From Diphasiastrum complanatum (Eukaryota; Streptophyta; Lycopodiopsida; Lycopodiales; Lycopodiaceae), in NCBI GenBank assembly GCA_029204225.1, contig CM055097.1:11531828-11595827 (forward strand): 64,000 bases of DNA. Direction: 5' to 3'. This document shows positions 22,060-33,074 of this stretch, piece after piece. Under the pieces are notes generated by a model. It saw nothing but the letters and a program-made list of their open reading frames with translations, had not been told where the DNA came from and did no database searches. Both the position numbers and the translations under genes were made by a program. Numbering within the stretch: the first letter of the stretch is position 1; every line of letters begins with the position of its first letter.

Positions 22060-23300
22060 TGTTGATGGATTGATTCTTGCAGATGGAACAACACGAAATG
22101 GAAATCTTAGTATAGATTTTGGAGACCCGCAATTTCAACGGTGTGTGAATCACATTCCATCGTCTACCAACCAATAAAGCTCCATATGTTGTAGAGGGAG
22201 GAAATTTCCATGCCAATACCAGTCATCATTGCTCCTCCAGACGGCTATTGAAATTCGGTTACATTATTATGGGAATGGGCTTTCCTGCCAATTATGACAA
22301 CCACTTTCAATTGTCACAAACTAGCTTCCAAGAGAGCTATACAATCCCATCAAGAATTAGACCCTGTTAAAAAAAGTACCAAAATTCAAAATTATTTCAC
22401 AACCTATTGATACACCCATGATATGAATAACTTGCTGCTCCCTTTCTTAAGTTAACGATTTAGTCCAATTCTTGGATCAATTATAGCGATTTATGGGAGA
22501 ACGAAACTAAGAATATATATATTGGATTCCTTGAGCCCAATGCACCGACCATTAATGACCCCATTTAAGAACATGAGTTGGACTGTATAGTTTTGCTTCC
22601 TACGCCCAGCTCTCAATATCCCAGCTCTCAAAATGAGTCCTAATACCTAGTATCTCGGGAGAAAGAAAAACATGGTATATCATGCTAGTCCTATCTGTCC
22701 TATCAATAGCCACGAGGCCTCTACAACTACTTGCAAGTTGTCATTCTTGACTGTTTGAGAAAATTGACATAGTATAAAAATGGAATCTGCAACTTTTCTC
22801 AAAAATCAACTAATGCAGAATGTTAACTTTTTAAAAATTGATAGAAATTTTGTTCTGTAAAAAAAATTATGTTTAGCAAAATGTATTTAATATTTTAGAC
22901 TATTGTCTTTTGAATATACATGATGCATGGATGCATTCAACTCGATGGGTTCATTGGTGATTAGGTTTTAGGGTTTACAGGCTCATTGGTTATTAGGTTT
23001 CAGGTTTCTGAGGTTTTAGTTTTTTGAGGTTTTAGCACTTCTTCTTCTTCGTGAAAGCACTTTATGCTCTTCATGGTGAATGCAAATGCACTTTTCAAGA
23101 GCTATGAAGGAGGAGCTTCTATTGGAAGGAGGAGCGATATAGGATTAGCTTTGATACGGAGGAGCATTTGCAAACAAGTTAGATTTAAGCTTGGGTAGGC
23201 ATTTCTGAGTTTCCTTAGGACTTTTTCATGTTTGCCTCAATGAAGATATGGCATTTTGTGGATGAAGAGGCCCGCTACAGATTTGTGCCTAAGAAAGTCA
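22060..23300. other. Non-coding spacer
   Basis: No gene is recognised. Short direct repeats such as TTAGGTTTxAGGxTT occur near 22963-23030. The sequence leads into the palindrome cluster. Confidence 0.35.
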
Positions 23301-23307
23301 GTTGGGT

Positions 23308-24050
23308 TCTTTGCCAGACAAATTTTTTTTGCCTGGCAGCATTGCTCGCCGGCGAGCAATGTTGCCAGGCAAAATTTTTTTGCCTGGTAGCGTTGATAAA
23401 AGAGTTTCATTGAGGTTCCTAGCAGTGCTCCCTCCCTCCCTCAATGCTCCCTCCCTCATCGCATTTGATGTTTTGCCTGGCGAGCAATGATGTTAGGCCA
23501 GATTTTTTTGCCTGGCAGCGCTCTATGGTCATGAGGCAAAACTGCCAGGCATTGCGCATCTGCTTGTGGGACTGTGTTGAGTAGGCTGCGCCTACCTCAG
23601 TAAGAGGAATTTAAGCGAAACAGAAGTAGAGGAACAAACGAATGTAACCAAATAAATCTCTTATCTCTAGAACATTAATGGATTACCAGTTCCTCGCGAA
23701 CCTCCTGACTCTTCTACTGGTGGACCGAAAGGGCCAAGCTGATGATGGGAGGGGCCGCTATTTTTCATCCGCGGAACTCGATGTACCTCGGTCCGATGGT
23801 ATCCAATTCCGCAGTTGAGATGCCCAGCTAGCAAGTTAGTGATGATGTGTTAATCTTGCTCAACATGAAGCTCACATGGAATGCTGCCAGGCAAAAAAAA
23901 TTTGCCTGGCAGCTTTGCCTCATGGCCATGGAGCGCCGCCAGGCAAAAATTTTCTACAGCGAAAGAAACCTCACTTCAATTAGCGAGCAAGCATCTCACA
24001 TGGAGGGCTACCAGGCAAAAAAAATTTGCTTGGCAGCTCTGCCTCATCAT
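23308..24050. repeat. Cluster of GCCAGGCAAA...TTTGCCTGGC palindromes
   Basis: Inverted-repeat units of roughly 30 bp, built as TGCCAGGCAAA, an A/T run, then TTTGCCTGGCAGC, occur near 23310, 23361 and 23883. Degenerate forms lie near 23476-23550 and 24008, and a half unit near 23937. Between the first two lies the perfect 20-bp palindrome ATTGCTCGCCGGCGAGCAAT (about 23339-23358). Units near 23883 and 24008 share a downstream TGCCTCATxxxCATGGAG phrase, which suggests that a larger repeat carrying the hairpin was copied. This may be a MITE-like or snap-back repeat family. Confidence 0.6.
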
Positions 24051-24221
24051 CATGGAGGGTAGATATGAGATTTAACTGAACACTGTTAATCAGTTCTTTA
24101 ACATATGGAACTTCGTAATTGAGAGCTTGACCACATCAAGGCTTTGTGGTTTTAAATCATCTCTTGTGCACTCATAGAAATTTGATCAAGTTTTGACTTT
24201 TCTACTGAATGTACAGGAGAC

Positions 24222-27072
24222 TTGACAGCCCCCACCATTTACCCATGCATTGATGTACATTTTCTTGTTCTGTACTCGCTGTTTTTCACTCGATGTACAT
24301 CTTGTTGTTTGGGATTTACAAACTTCGATAGCTCTTGCAAGGAGTTAATCAGTGAGATGGACTACCTTTGGTTACCTCGAAAATTTATGTATTATGATCA
24401 CCACATAAATTTTGTGATTCTAACAATTGGTGAGTTGATTGGACATTATGATTTTGACAAGATCACAAGCGAGAATATTTTTGCAATTAGAACAAATGGA
24501 TAAAGCCAATGTGCCACTTTCAAATGAAACTTTGCCAGAGGATGTGAGTATGTGGTATTTGTTTTTTGTCATTGCATTGTTTTTTTAAGTGGTAGCAATG
24601 ACTTCAATATATGTGACACTTTATTGTTGTTTCTAGGCACTTCATGACACGGGTTTTACAGAACCAATTGATGAGATGCCCATTACAAAAAGTCAAGCAT
24701 GCCTAGAGGATGTTGAGCTTACGCAAGCATCCCAATCGCTTGTGGAGATAGCTACAATAACAGCAGATGTTGATGATGCCCACGAAACTGGAGAAGTGGC
24801 CAATTTGGGAGGTAAGAGGGGTAGAAAGAAGTCCATGCTAGCTGACGAGATAGGTAATGTGCCTTTGACATTCCATCTGGATATGTTGTCAGTGACAATG
24901 GCTCGATTGAGGGTAAGTCGAGACTCCACCCCCTTTGATTCCTTTGTGTCGAATTTTGCCACATAAAGCTATACGAACTATTGGAAAACAAAGGCTGCAT
25001 ATGAAATATATATTTGGAGAAGATGGATACTTAATGGAAAAAGGTGACTTTTTATTGTCAATGGCAATACCCTCAGGTCAGAGTGTTCTTGTAAAAGATC
25101 ATGTAAAGCTTTTTGGGACCCCATTTGGGAACAATTGAGTGTCAACTTTGATGAAGCTATCTCACAAGACCCATCCTGGAGTGACATGCAAGGCCGCATG
25201 TTCATTAGTTGGGACAGGAATCATCGGGCTGCAGGTTGGATGGAAGCCATACACGAAGAATTTGCATGTGATATAAGCAGACATGTCTCAGTACGAGCTA
25301 GCTTCATTGAGTCAGACGTCAAAGTGAAATGGCGCTCCTATCTTCTATGAATCGAATCAATATGTATATTAAACATCTCCACTATTTTCAGTAATTTTTT
25401 TTTTTTTACATTGATTACTTGAGTAATGTGTTTGTAAAATTGTTGTCCTTTTTGTACCAGACTAAACGAGATAGGAGTTGTTAAGACCGAGCTGGGCGAT
25501 CAGTTGTATAGTGTTCGGCGGTTGTGTGAGTGCTCATTTGACTATTTCAAGCTTAAATTTGCAGAGACAGAATTGGCCGAGGTGGAGAAGATTCGAGTGA
25601 TCGAATTGAAATGTGGAAATAGCATGTGGTATCCTCTAGCACGTTATATGCTCGCTAGAGTGTTGTATGAGGTATGCAAATTTGCGTGCCAATTTATTTA
25701 TGAAAAAGCAAGTAATTTGTTGCAAGAATGTTATGTTGTGTTCTTGATTGATTTGGATTCATGGTTGATGTGTAGAATGGCATTGCATAAGAGATGGATG
25801 ACGTTAGAGCCAAGTTTCTTTCCGGCACAAACAAGGTGCACAAGACTATAAAAGACACAGAGTCTGTTGTTCAATATAGATGGACGAACTCGATGGGAAA
25901 GATGTTGGGTGTAGTGGACCCTGTGTTGGGGAATGAATGGTTTGAATTGGTGACCAATATTGAAATATCAAGCATGGGGATCACACTTGGCTTGGAAAAG
26001 CTACATTCCTTGCATTGTTCTTCAGTTTCAAATGATACTAAATGCAAGTGGTTGAAGTGGTGTATTGGTCCAATGAGCGGCCAATTTGGTATCCCCAAAA
26101 GTGACAAAGAATTCAGATTATGGGTCGCCAAAGAAACTTGGCTGGAGTGTTTATTGGAAACAACAAACAAAGTGTTAGTGGAGTGTATGGCTTTACGTAA
26201 GTATTTGAAATGTTTTTGCAATTTGGATCAATATTTTGTTCCATATCTCACTCTGATAGTAGATAACATTCCAAGTAATAAGCATTGACCATAATGATCT
26301 GCATGTGCTTATATGTCATGCTCATTGTTGAAAAATAAGCGCCTTATGCAAAATTTTACATTGTTAGGGCCATTGCATATTGGTGATGATGAGTCACTAG
26401 AAGATTATTTCACAGATTTCAAATTACGATATAGACGAAAAATGTTTGTTGCTATTGAGTGCGACAAAAATTTATCAAAAGTTGCCAAAGAGCAACCAGA
26501 CATAAGGGGAAGTGCAAAAAGAGTTGTATGGAGGTAAATAAAATAGTCATTTTTTATTTGTTCAACTAGAGGCAAAATTTGCGCACAAAATTGTGCATTG
26601 CAGGTACATTGCATATCTTGTAAGAAAGAAAAAGGTTGAAAAGATGCCATCGTACTTCAAACTTTGGACACAGAGACATGATAAAGAGACTTGTATGTAC
26701 TATGATGATTATCATTTATGTGCCAAAAGAAATCTAAGTGAGTGGGAGAGAACAAACAATCCCTGGTGGATTGATTTTCCAGAAGGTTCTTGCCTGGAAA
26801 ATGAAATGGAAAGCTATCACATGCATAGTAGCGGAGCTTTGTCTACGCCTAGTGTGGATGTTGACATACCACACATGGAAGTTGAGATGGGCGCTACATT
26901 GGAGACAAGATTGAAAGAAACAGAATTGTTTGGTCCTAATGTAGTGCCTAGACAACGTTTCGCTAGAGTGGGTCGTAAGAGGAAGGAACATGCAGGGGCT
27001 CCATCTATGGACCCATCTTTGGTTGTGATGGCCATAATGACGGTTGTAGGATATGGATTAAAAGATAAGTGA
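24222..27072 (+). pseudogene. Unknown multi-exon gene, partly decayed
   Basis: Successive plus-strand open segments look like exons of one gene. They include MDYLWLPRKFMYYD (to 24503); GGKRGRKKSMLADEIG (24641-24966); FWDPIWEQLSVNFDEAI then MFISWDRNHRAAGWMEAI (about 25110-25350); RLNEIGVVKTELGDQLY to ARYMLARVLYE (to 25671, donor GAG|GTATGC); MDDVRAKFLSGTNKVHK to KETWLECLLETTN (25776-26288, acceptor TGTAG); ESLEDYFTDFKLRYRRKMF (to 26533); and YIAYLVRKKKVEKMPSYF to the stop at 27072 (acceptor TTGCAG near 26603). A frameshift near 25110 and an in-frame TAA at 25788 argue for decay. The basic GRKRGRKK-type patch suggests nuclear targeting. I do not recognise the family. Confidence 0.42.
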
Positions 27073-27280
27073 TATATACAAATCTCATTATTTTGAAAGT
27101 TTTTCAAATAATGAGATAGAGACACATCCTTTCTCCCAGTTGATACACCTCCCCCCCTCGGACGCCTCCTTGTCTCATATCAAAGGCATCTATTTCAATA
27201 GCATCTTGTAAAGGAGTCAAGAAAATAAATTTAGAATGATACATAACAATGCAAACTCAAATTTCAACACAGTGTTTGAA

Positions 27281-28310
27281 TTAAGAAAACTGTACAATAT
27301 CAATACCAATATAATATCTACTTATCATATCATCATCATCGTATTTAACGACATTTGTTTTGCTAATGTCATGTCCTCCAATGGCCTCTACATTGCCCGA
27401 GGGGATATACCGAGTCCTTGGGAGATATTTTTTTTGGAATTCCAAAAATTTCTCCTCTGTAGGCAAAGTTTTTTCATAGGCTTTCGATTTTTCAATAATG
27501 GCCTCCAATGCCTCATTGCTAGATTTCCACTTGCCATATTTATCATAATCTATCTCACTTTCAAGGTCATTATATGTGTAATCAATAATGTCAAAAAATT
27601 CTGATAAATTTTGTGCAAAAATTGAGAGGATTTCATCCTCTCTCAAATTCAAAACATCTTCTATATCATTAAAAGAAATATAACTGTCATTATTTATAAA
27701 ATATATGGAACATAGAGTAGAGTTAATGGATTAATAGGAGATGCAGGTGGAAGAGAGTCAGAGAGAATTATAGAACAAGGTAGAGTTTTCTGATAATCTG
27801 AAGCCATAGAAGCTTCAGATTCAATCTCTATATCAGTATCTACTTCATCTACATCATCTGGAGCAGATGCAGATGCTTCAATCGTGGGAACAATAGAAGA
27901 TCCAACAAATTCATCATCTGGAATTTCAACAAATATATAAAAGACAAACACCATACCTTTAATTAGAAGGTGACATTTTCTTTTGTGAATATCACAATAT
28001 ATATTTCTCTTAAAAAATTTTATGTAGGTTTGCGTACTTTTTATCATGTTTGTATTTAGCTGGGAATGTACAAGGTCATGAAAATGAACAAAACAAAAAC
28101 TATCTATATCCTTAACAGGAGTACTAATAATTTGAGAAAATTTATCAAGAAGAGCAAGTAAATTATAACGATTCTCATAAACTAGCTTATTGATATCAAA
28201 AGGTGCAAAAAAAATACTTTAAAAATACTCTAGTTTCTTTGACGGAATGTCACTGGCATTCAAAAAATCCAAAAATTTGTTTTCTGAGAACTTAGAGAAA
28301 CTAGCCATAT
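27281..28310 (-). pseudogene. Unknown acidic-protein gene, minus strand
   Basis: From an ATG near 28306 the minus strand encodes MASFSKFSENKFLDFLNASD. A stop (TAA) falls after KLEYF, then the same frame continues APFDINKLVYENRYNLLALL and on to an acidic tail with DDVDEVDTDIEIESEAS (about 27840). A frameshift near 27710 leads to SYISFNDIEDVLNLREDEI and SEIDYDKYGKWKSSNEALEA, ending at 27281. The whole would be roughly 340 residues. A GGTATGG..TTCCAG stretch near 27915-27960 could be a short intron. No family is recognised. It sits just outside the composite retroelement. Confidence 0.4.
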
Positions 28311-28319
28311 CGAACGTAA

Positions 28320-28570
28320 TATCAGTTCAACGCGGGTAACTGATTCCGGTTGGAGACTTTTGAACAAGACGTGCGCTGAATTGATATTTCGTTGGAAAAA
28401 GTTGATATCGTTTCAGCGCATGAATAATTACGGTCGGGATGTTTAGAACTAGGCACGCGTTGAATCGATATTGCGTAAGAAGAGGCTGATATCGCATCAG
28501 CACACGAGATTGAGAAATAAGTAAACATAAAATGAAGACACGCATCGAATCGATATTGCAAGAGAAGGCA
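28320..28570. repeat. Degenerate tandem repeat with GAATCGATATTGC core
   Basis: Three units of about 85 bp share an ACGCGTTGAATCGATATTGCG-like core and a following TGATATCG...TCAGC (cores near 28370, 28460 and 28540). Related words (ACGTGCACTAAACCAATATTGC, GATATCGATTCAGCACGC) recur at about 44450-44640 beyond the composite element. Confidence 0.5.
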
Positions 28571-28723
28571 AAGAACAAAATAACAATGGAGTTATGAAAA
28601 AAAGATCACGGAATTTTAGTAAATTAGGTGGTGCCCATATTTATAGCCCGTTCCTATTATTCACAGCCATACATTTGTCCACCAATCATTTATCGACCAA
28701 TCAGAATGATACACCATTGTACC

Positions 28724-29229
28724 TGTTAGATTATTCTCCTACTAATCGACTAATTGACGATTTAATCTTCATCAACTCTTATCCAGACTTGCAATTTTCT
28801 CCATGTTTTCACACAGTCTGCAGAACTACTCGAAAATGGCTCACAGGTGGTCCCGACATATCGGACATCATCGACAATCTTTATCGGGCATGGTCCGACG
28901 AATCATGTTAGGTCAAAGATAGTTTATTGTTCGTCTTATTGCTAATTTTTGGGAAGATCCAACTGGATGGATGCCAACTCACTATCCATTATGATTGCGA
29001 CCTAATTAGTTGTCCTACTATTGGACGTTGCCGCATTTGCTTAGTATAAATAGTTGCTCATATTTCTACATTCTATTATAATGCAAGTAAAAGATCAACA
29101 AGTATTGAATAGTTAGCTCTCTTTCTCTCAAGCCTGTGAGCTTGTACACTCTTGAGCATTCTAGCTCAGTTCTTTAGAGTTGATTTAGAGATTGCTATTG
29201 CACTTACTGCTTATCAATAGTTGCACTTA
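28724..29229 (+). mobile_element. 5' LTR of composite element, 3'-truncated
   Basis: Homologous to 43205-43838 of the 3' LTR but lacking the last ~335 bp. The primer site and all of gag are also gone: a deletion joins LTR sequence directly to the protease region at about 29230. It has only a short CTCTCTTTCTCTC tract (29118-29131) where the 3' LTR has (CT)63. Confidence 0.85.
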
Positions 29230-29259
29230 AATCCAAGATTGCCAGATTCTCAAAGCGAA

Positions 29260-30712
29260 GAATGTAGCCAAGCAACCTGATTAACAAGAAAATACAGCTA
29301 CAGCATCTCCTAAAGTCAAAATGGATGAAGGCGCTTTTATGGTCAAAGACAAATACGCGAATTTGGATGGTTTGTGGTTTCTGGATTCCGGAGCTACTCA
29401 ACATATGACCAATCATCGTGAGATTTTCCATTCTTATATGCCTTACAACACAAAAGAAGTATGTTCATCTTGGTGATGATAGCACTCACACTATCGAAGG
29501 TGAAGGTATTGTAAGATTGAGATTCCAACATGATCAATCAAACTATTGTCAAAAGTTTTGTATGTTCCTAAACTTTCTACAAAGATCTCAACTATCCTTC
29601 TGGTAAAGTCGATCTCCTTGTCTGCCATAGCTGCATCCTTGGAAAACAGACTAGGATTTCTTTTAGATCGAGTCATAGGCATGCAACAAAAGGTCTGTTA
29701 GATGGTGTTCATTTAGATATATGTGGACTTATGCAAACTCTATCATTGCTAGATGCAAAGTATTTCATTACTTTTATTGACGAATTTTCCAGAAGAACAG
29801 CTGTTTACTTCATTAAGCTGAAATCATTAAGTTTCGACAATTCAAAGAGCATGCAGAAAATCAAATTGACAAACAAATCAAAGCACTGAGGTCCAACAAC
29901 GGGAGAGACTATATCTCCACCGAATGCAAGGAATATTGCCTTAACAACGACATTGAGTAACAATACATTATCTCCTATTCGCCTTAGTCAAATGGTCTTG
30001 TTGAGAGAAAGAACAGAACCTTAGTCGAATCGGCAAAGTGCATGTTATCACATGCATCACTTTTGAAGTCCTTCTAGGCTGAAGTTGTTTCAACAACAAC
30101 CTATATTCAGAACAGATGTCCTACTAAAGGTCTCTCAGACAAAACACCATTCAAAGTTTGGACAGGTACCAAACCTTCTTTATCGAACTTAAAAGTTTTT
30201 GGATGTACTGCTTATGCGCAGATTCCTCATGATTTCAGGATGAAGCTCGACTTCCAGAGTATCAAATGTATTATCATTAGCTACACTACTTCAGATCAAG
30301 ATTACAAGTTGTTCAATCTCATCGAGTCAAAGATATTCACTAGCCGGGATGTCATCTTCATCAAAGATCAGTTTATCAATCTCAAAGGAAAAGGTAACGC
30401 CCATTTAGCCGACTTGTCTAACTCATCCGACATATTAAACTTCGAGGTTCCTTAGTCAACTATTCCTATTGAAGGTCCAAGCTCATCTACTCTCAAGAAC
30501 AACATATCAACGATGAATCCAAAGATGATGATGTTGCATTTCAGCAACTACAATATGTTGACAATGATCAACTTCCTCTATTTCCCTAGAAGATCATCAA
30601 GAACTAGCAGACCACCTATCAGGTATATCGATGAGTCTGTAGCCTACTTTGTTTAGGAGCCGACGACTGTCAAAGAGGCACTCAATCAGCAGCCCGATTC
30701 CGATACAGCCGA
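29260..30712 (+). mobile_element. Copia protease-integrase-linker part of the composite element
   Basis: Frames with several breaks encode the protease motif WFLDSGATQHMT (about 29370-29410), a GKQTRISF-type integrase start, HLDICG, FIDEFSRRTAVYF, a second catalytic region reading RSNNGRDYIS where Asp is normally found (Asp changed to Asn), and NGLVERKNRTL with the third acid. A TAG replaces Trp in SFxAEVV. Then come LKVFGCTAYAQIPHDF, DVIFIKDQF and the linker RRSSRTSRPPIRY...EPTTVKEALNQ. Copia homology ends at about 30712. Confidence 0.85.
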
Positions 30713-31980
30713 GTCCTCACGTGCACGACCCCATTTTTCTGGTGCTGAGCCCTCACGGGTCAGAACCAACACTAATGGAATTTTTGCTACCCACGGAGCT
30801 CATCTTTGAGAGACATACACCAAAACTAGACCTACCAAAGTTCGACGGTACTTTGGACCCTCAAATATTTTTGCAAATCTTAGAGAATGCATGTGATGTG
30901 TATGGTGAAACATCTCCCGATGCTATGGTCCAATTGTTTTCGATGACCATGATCACTAAAGCACGTGATTGGTTTTTCAACCTTGATTGTGACGAAAAGA
31001 CTGATCACTTTTGAAAGAATCCTTCTCAAGCATTTTAAGCCCTTTCGCTTGGTAGAGAGCCCTTTTGTCCAACTGAGTAACATCAAAATGACAAAAGACG
31101 AACATGTACGAGACTATATCGAGCATTTCAAACGACTCAAAAGTCAAGTACAAGAACAGCCCTTTGAACAGATGCTCATCATCTAGTTCTTAGTTGGCCT
31201 TCCAAGATGGATTAGATGCGAGCTTAAATCCAATGATGAATACACGAGTTTAAAGTTAGCTATGTCTGATGCCATCAAGGAAGAAGACAAAGGATCAGAT
31301 GTTGACAAATCCAGGGAAAGACGAGCACCACGTGCTCCTGTCCATGAGTCAAAGCCGATCGAGGACACCTGAGATCAGCCTTGGAAATCTCAGTTGGAGT
31401 TGCTTAATAAGCAACATCAACTACAGATGGAGAAATTCACCAATGAGTTTCAAGCTACCCTGAAGTCTATCCAAAGCAATATGCCTGGTCAGCCAAACCC
31501 TGCACAGGTACCTTATAGACGAAAAACAATATGGTGCCCACACTGCCGGGCTACGCATCCTGTTGATGTTTGTCCTTTATATCCGCCTATCCACGCACAT
31601 ATAGTCCAACAATATGAAGAGCACCCATCACAATCTGGAAATGCCTTGCCTTATCATGAATATCCATCAGAAAGTCCAGAACCATTAGCCATACAAGATG
31701 ACTATGCAGTTATACAAGGGCCACTGCACTCTAGATGTTTCATCTATGGTGAAACCGGCCACTTCATGGTTGATTGTCCAGTTAAGACCTAGTACCATGC
31801 TGAGTGTCCCGACTGTATCCGAAAACACAGTTTCAAAGGCTGTCCAAAGCAACCAACTAAGATCCTACCTGCCCGTCACGTTAGTTATGAATCACAATAG
31901 GATCCTCACGACAACACAACACGAGCAGCATCGCAACAAACAGTTAAACCTGCTGCTCAATTGAGAAGTTTCTTGCAAAC
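30713..31980 (+). mobile_element. Ty3/gypsy gag fragment nested in the copia element
   Basis: This is the Retrotrans_gag type: PKLDLPKFDGTLDPQIFLQI, then ITKARDWFFNLD, and after a frameshift ILLKHFKPFRLVES, DEHVRDYIEHFKRLKSQ and FLVGLPRWIRCEL. A Cys/His zone follows with CPHCRATHPVDVCP and a zinc knuckle CFIYGETGHFMVDC (first Cys pair altered to C..Y). Stops and frameshifts make it dead. No LTR is visible on its left side, so only part of the gypsy element was captured or survived. Confidence 0.8.
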
Positions 31981-32378
31981 TTCTACAACACCACACAATA
32001 CACCAGTGCCATAATGCAAAAAGACAATCTGAAATGAGTCCTTGTCAAAAGAAAGTGAAACCGATATTTCGTCATCTACTACAATGTCCAACCAAGAGCA
32101 ACCTCCACAAGGAATTGACAGTTTTTCTCCCTTTATACAAACTCCAATCTATTTGTCTTTCCACATGCTGATCAGATTTCCAATGTGCCAATACACAACA
32201 AATCTAGGATTCGGAATTCCATATAGATATTCGGTTCTGAATCTCTTGTTCAAAGAGGTCCTCAGGACATAGTACCTCACCCATACCTGCATCTCATGCT
32301 ATATCTTACAATATCTGTTATCCATGATTATAGATGTCAGTGTCATCAACCCTGTCTTGTTTTGACAAGGGCATATGA
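31981..32378 (+). other. Gypsy-derived remnant up to the young insertion
   Basis: Ser/Gln-rich degraded coding sequence (SSTTMSNQEQPPQ, 32040-32270) continues from the gypsy gag and stops at the TATGA target site of the young copia element. Confidence 0.4.
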
Positions 32379-33060
32379 TGTAAAAATTACAGCAAATAAG
32401 GATCCTAAGACACTTGAAATGATGAGGGAAACAATAGATTATGATTTCATAAGATTAGCACAAGTTGAACCATCAAAATCCATCAAAAATCTATGCTTGA
32501 ACCTCACTAAATGGCCCAAATCCTTGAAGAAGGCTTCACACGTGTGAAAGTACGGCCTCCCACAGTCTGAGTACTGTACACCAGACCTACATTCAATCCT
32601 ATAATCATTAGTAATCACAAGTACTCAAACAATTATGAACATAGAGAGCAATTGCACCATTATGAGAGAAAAAACATGAAATTGCTTGATTGATTTTGGT
32701 GAGATATCATCACCTATATATACATGATCCATCACGGTTTTGGGCAGGTATGAGTAGCCTTAAACCTATCCCTAATGCTAATTTTTGTGGATCTTTCATC
32801 CCTACCAAGTTAGGGTTGGAATCTTGGAGATCCCTCAACAATGCAAAAACTACCAAAAATAGCTCCTATTTTTTCTCCCTTGTATCTAAGCATAATTTGG
32901 ACTCATTCCAAAGGTTCTAACACTTAGGTCTACTTGAGAACATCCTTATGAATGGAATCCTATGCTATTTGGCACGTGTGACAAGCCACATCATGACCAT
33001 CTAACTATTTACAAGTCATATGACCAAAACTAGTCAAGCTAGAATTGTGAATTTTTAACA
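32379..33060 (-). repeat. 3' LTR of the young copia element
   Basis: This 682-bp LTR is the 3' LTR in element orientation. A 76-codon frame inside (32690-32920) recurs at 38153-38383 only because the LTRs are duplicates; it is not a gene. Confidence 0.95.
32535..32548. promoter_or_regulatory. G-box palindrome in LTR
   Basis: TTCACACGTGTGAA is a perfect 14-bp palindrome containing the CACGTG G-box core bound by plant bZIP and bHLH factors. The same site is at 37998-38011 in the other LTR. A second GGCACGTGTG box lies near the element-5' end of each LTR (about 32971 and 38434). Confidence 0.6.
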
Positions 33061-33071
33061 CTCCTCCTCAC
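33061..33071 (-). other. Polypurine tract of the young copia element
   Basis: On the minus strand GTGAGGAGGAG abuts the LTR start TGTTAAAAATTC. This is the expected plus-strand priming site. Confidence 0.85.
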
Positions 33072-33074
33072 TAT

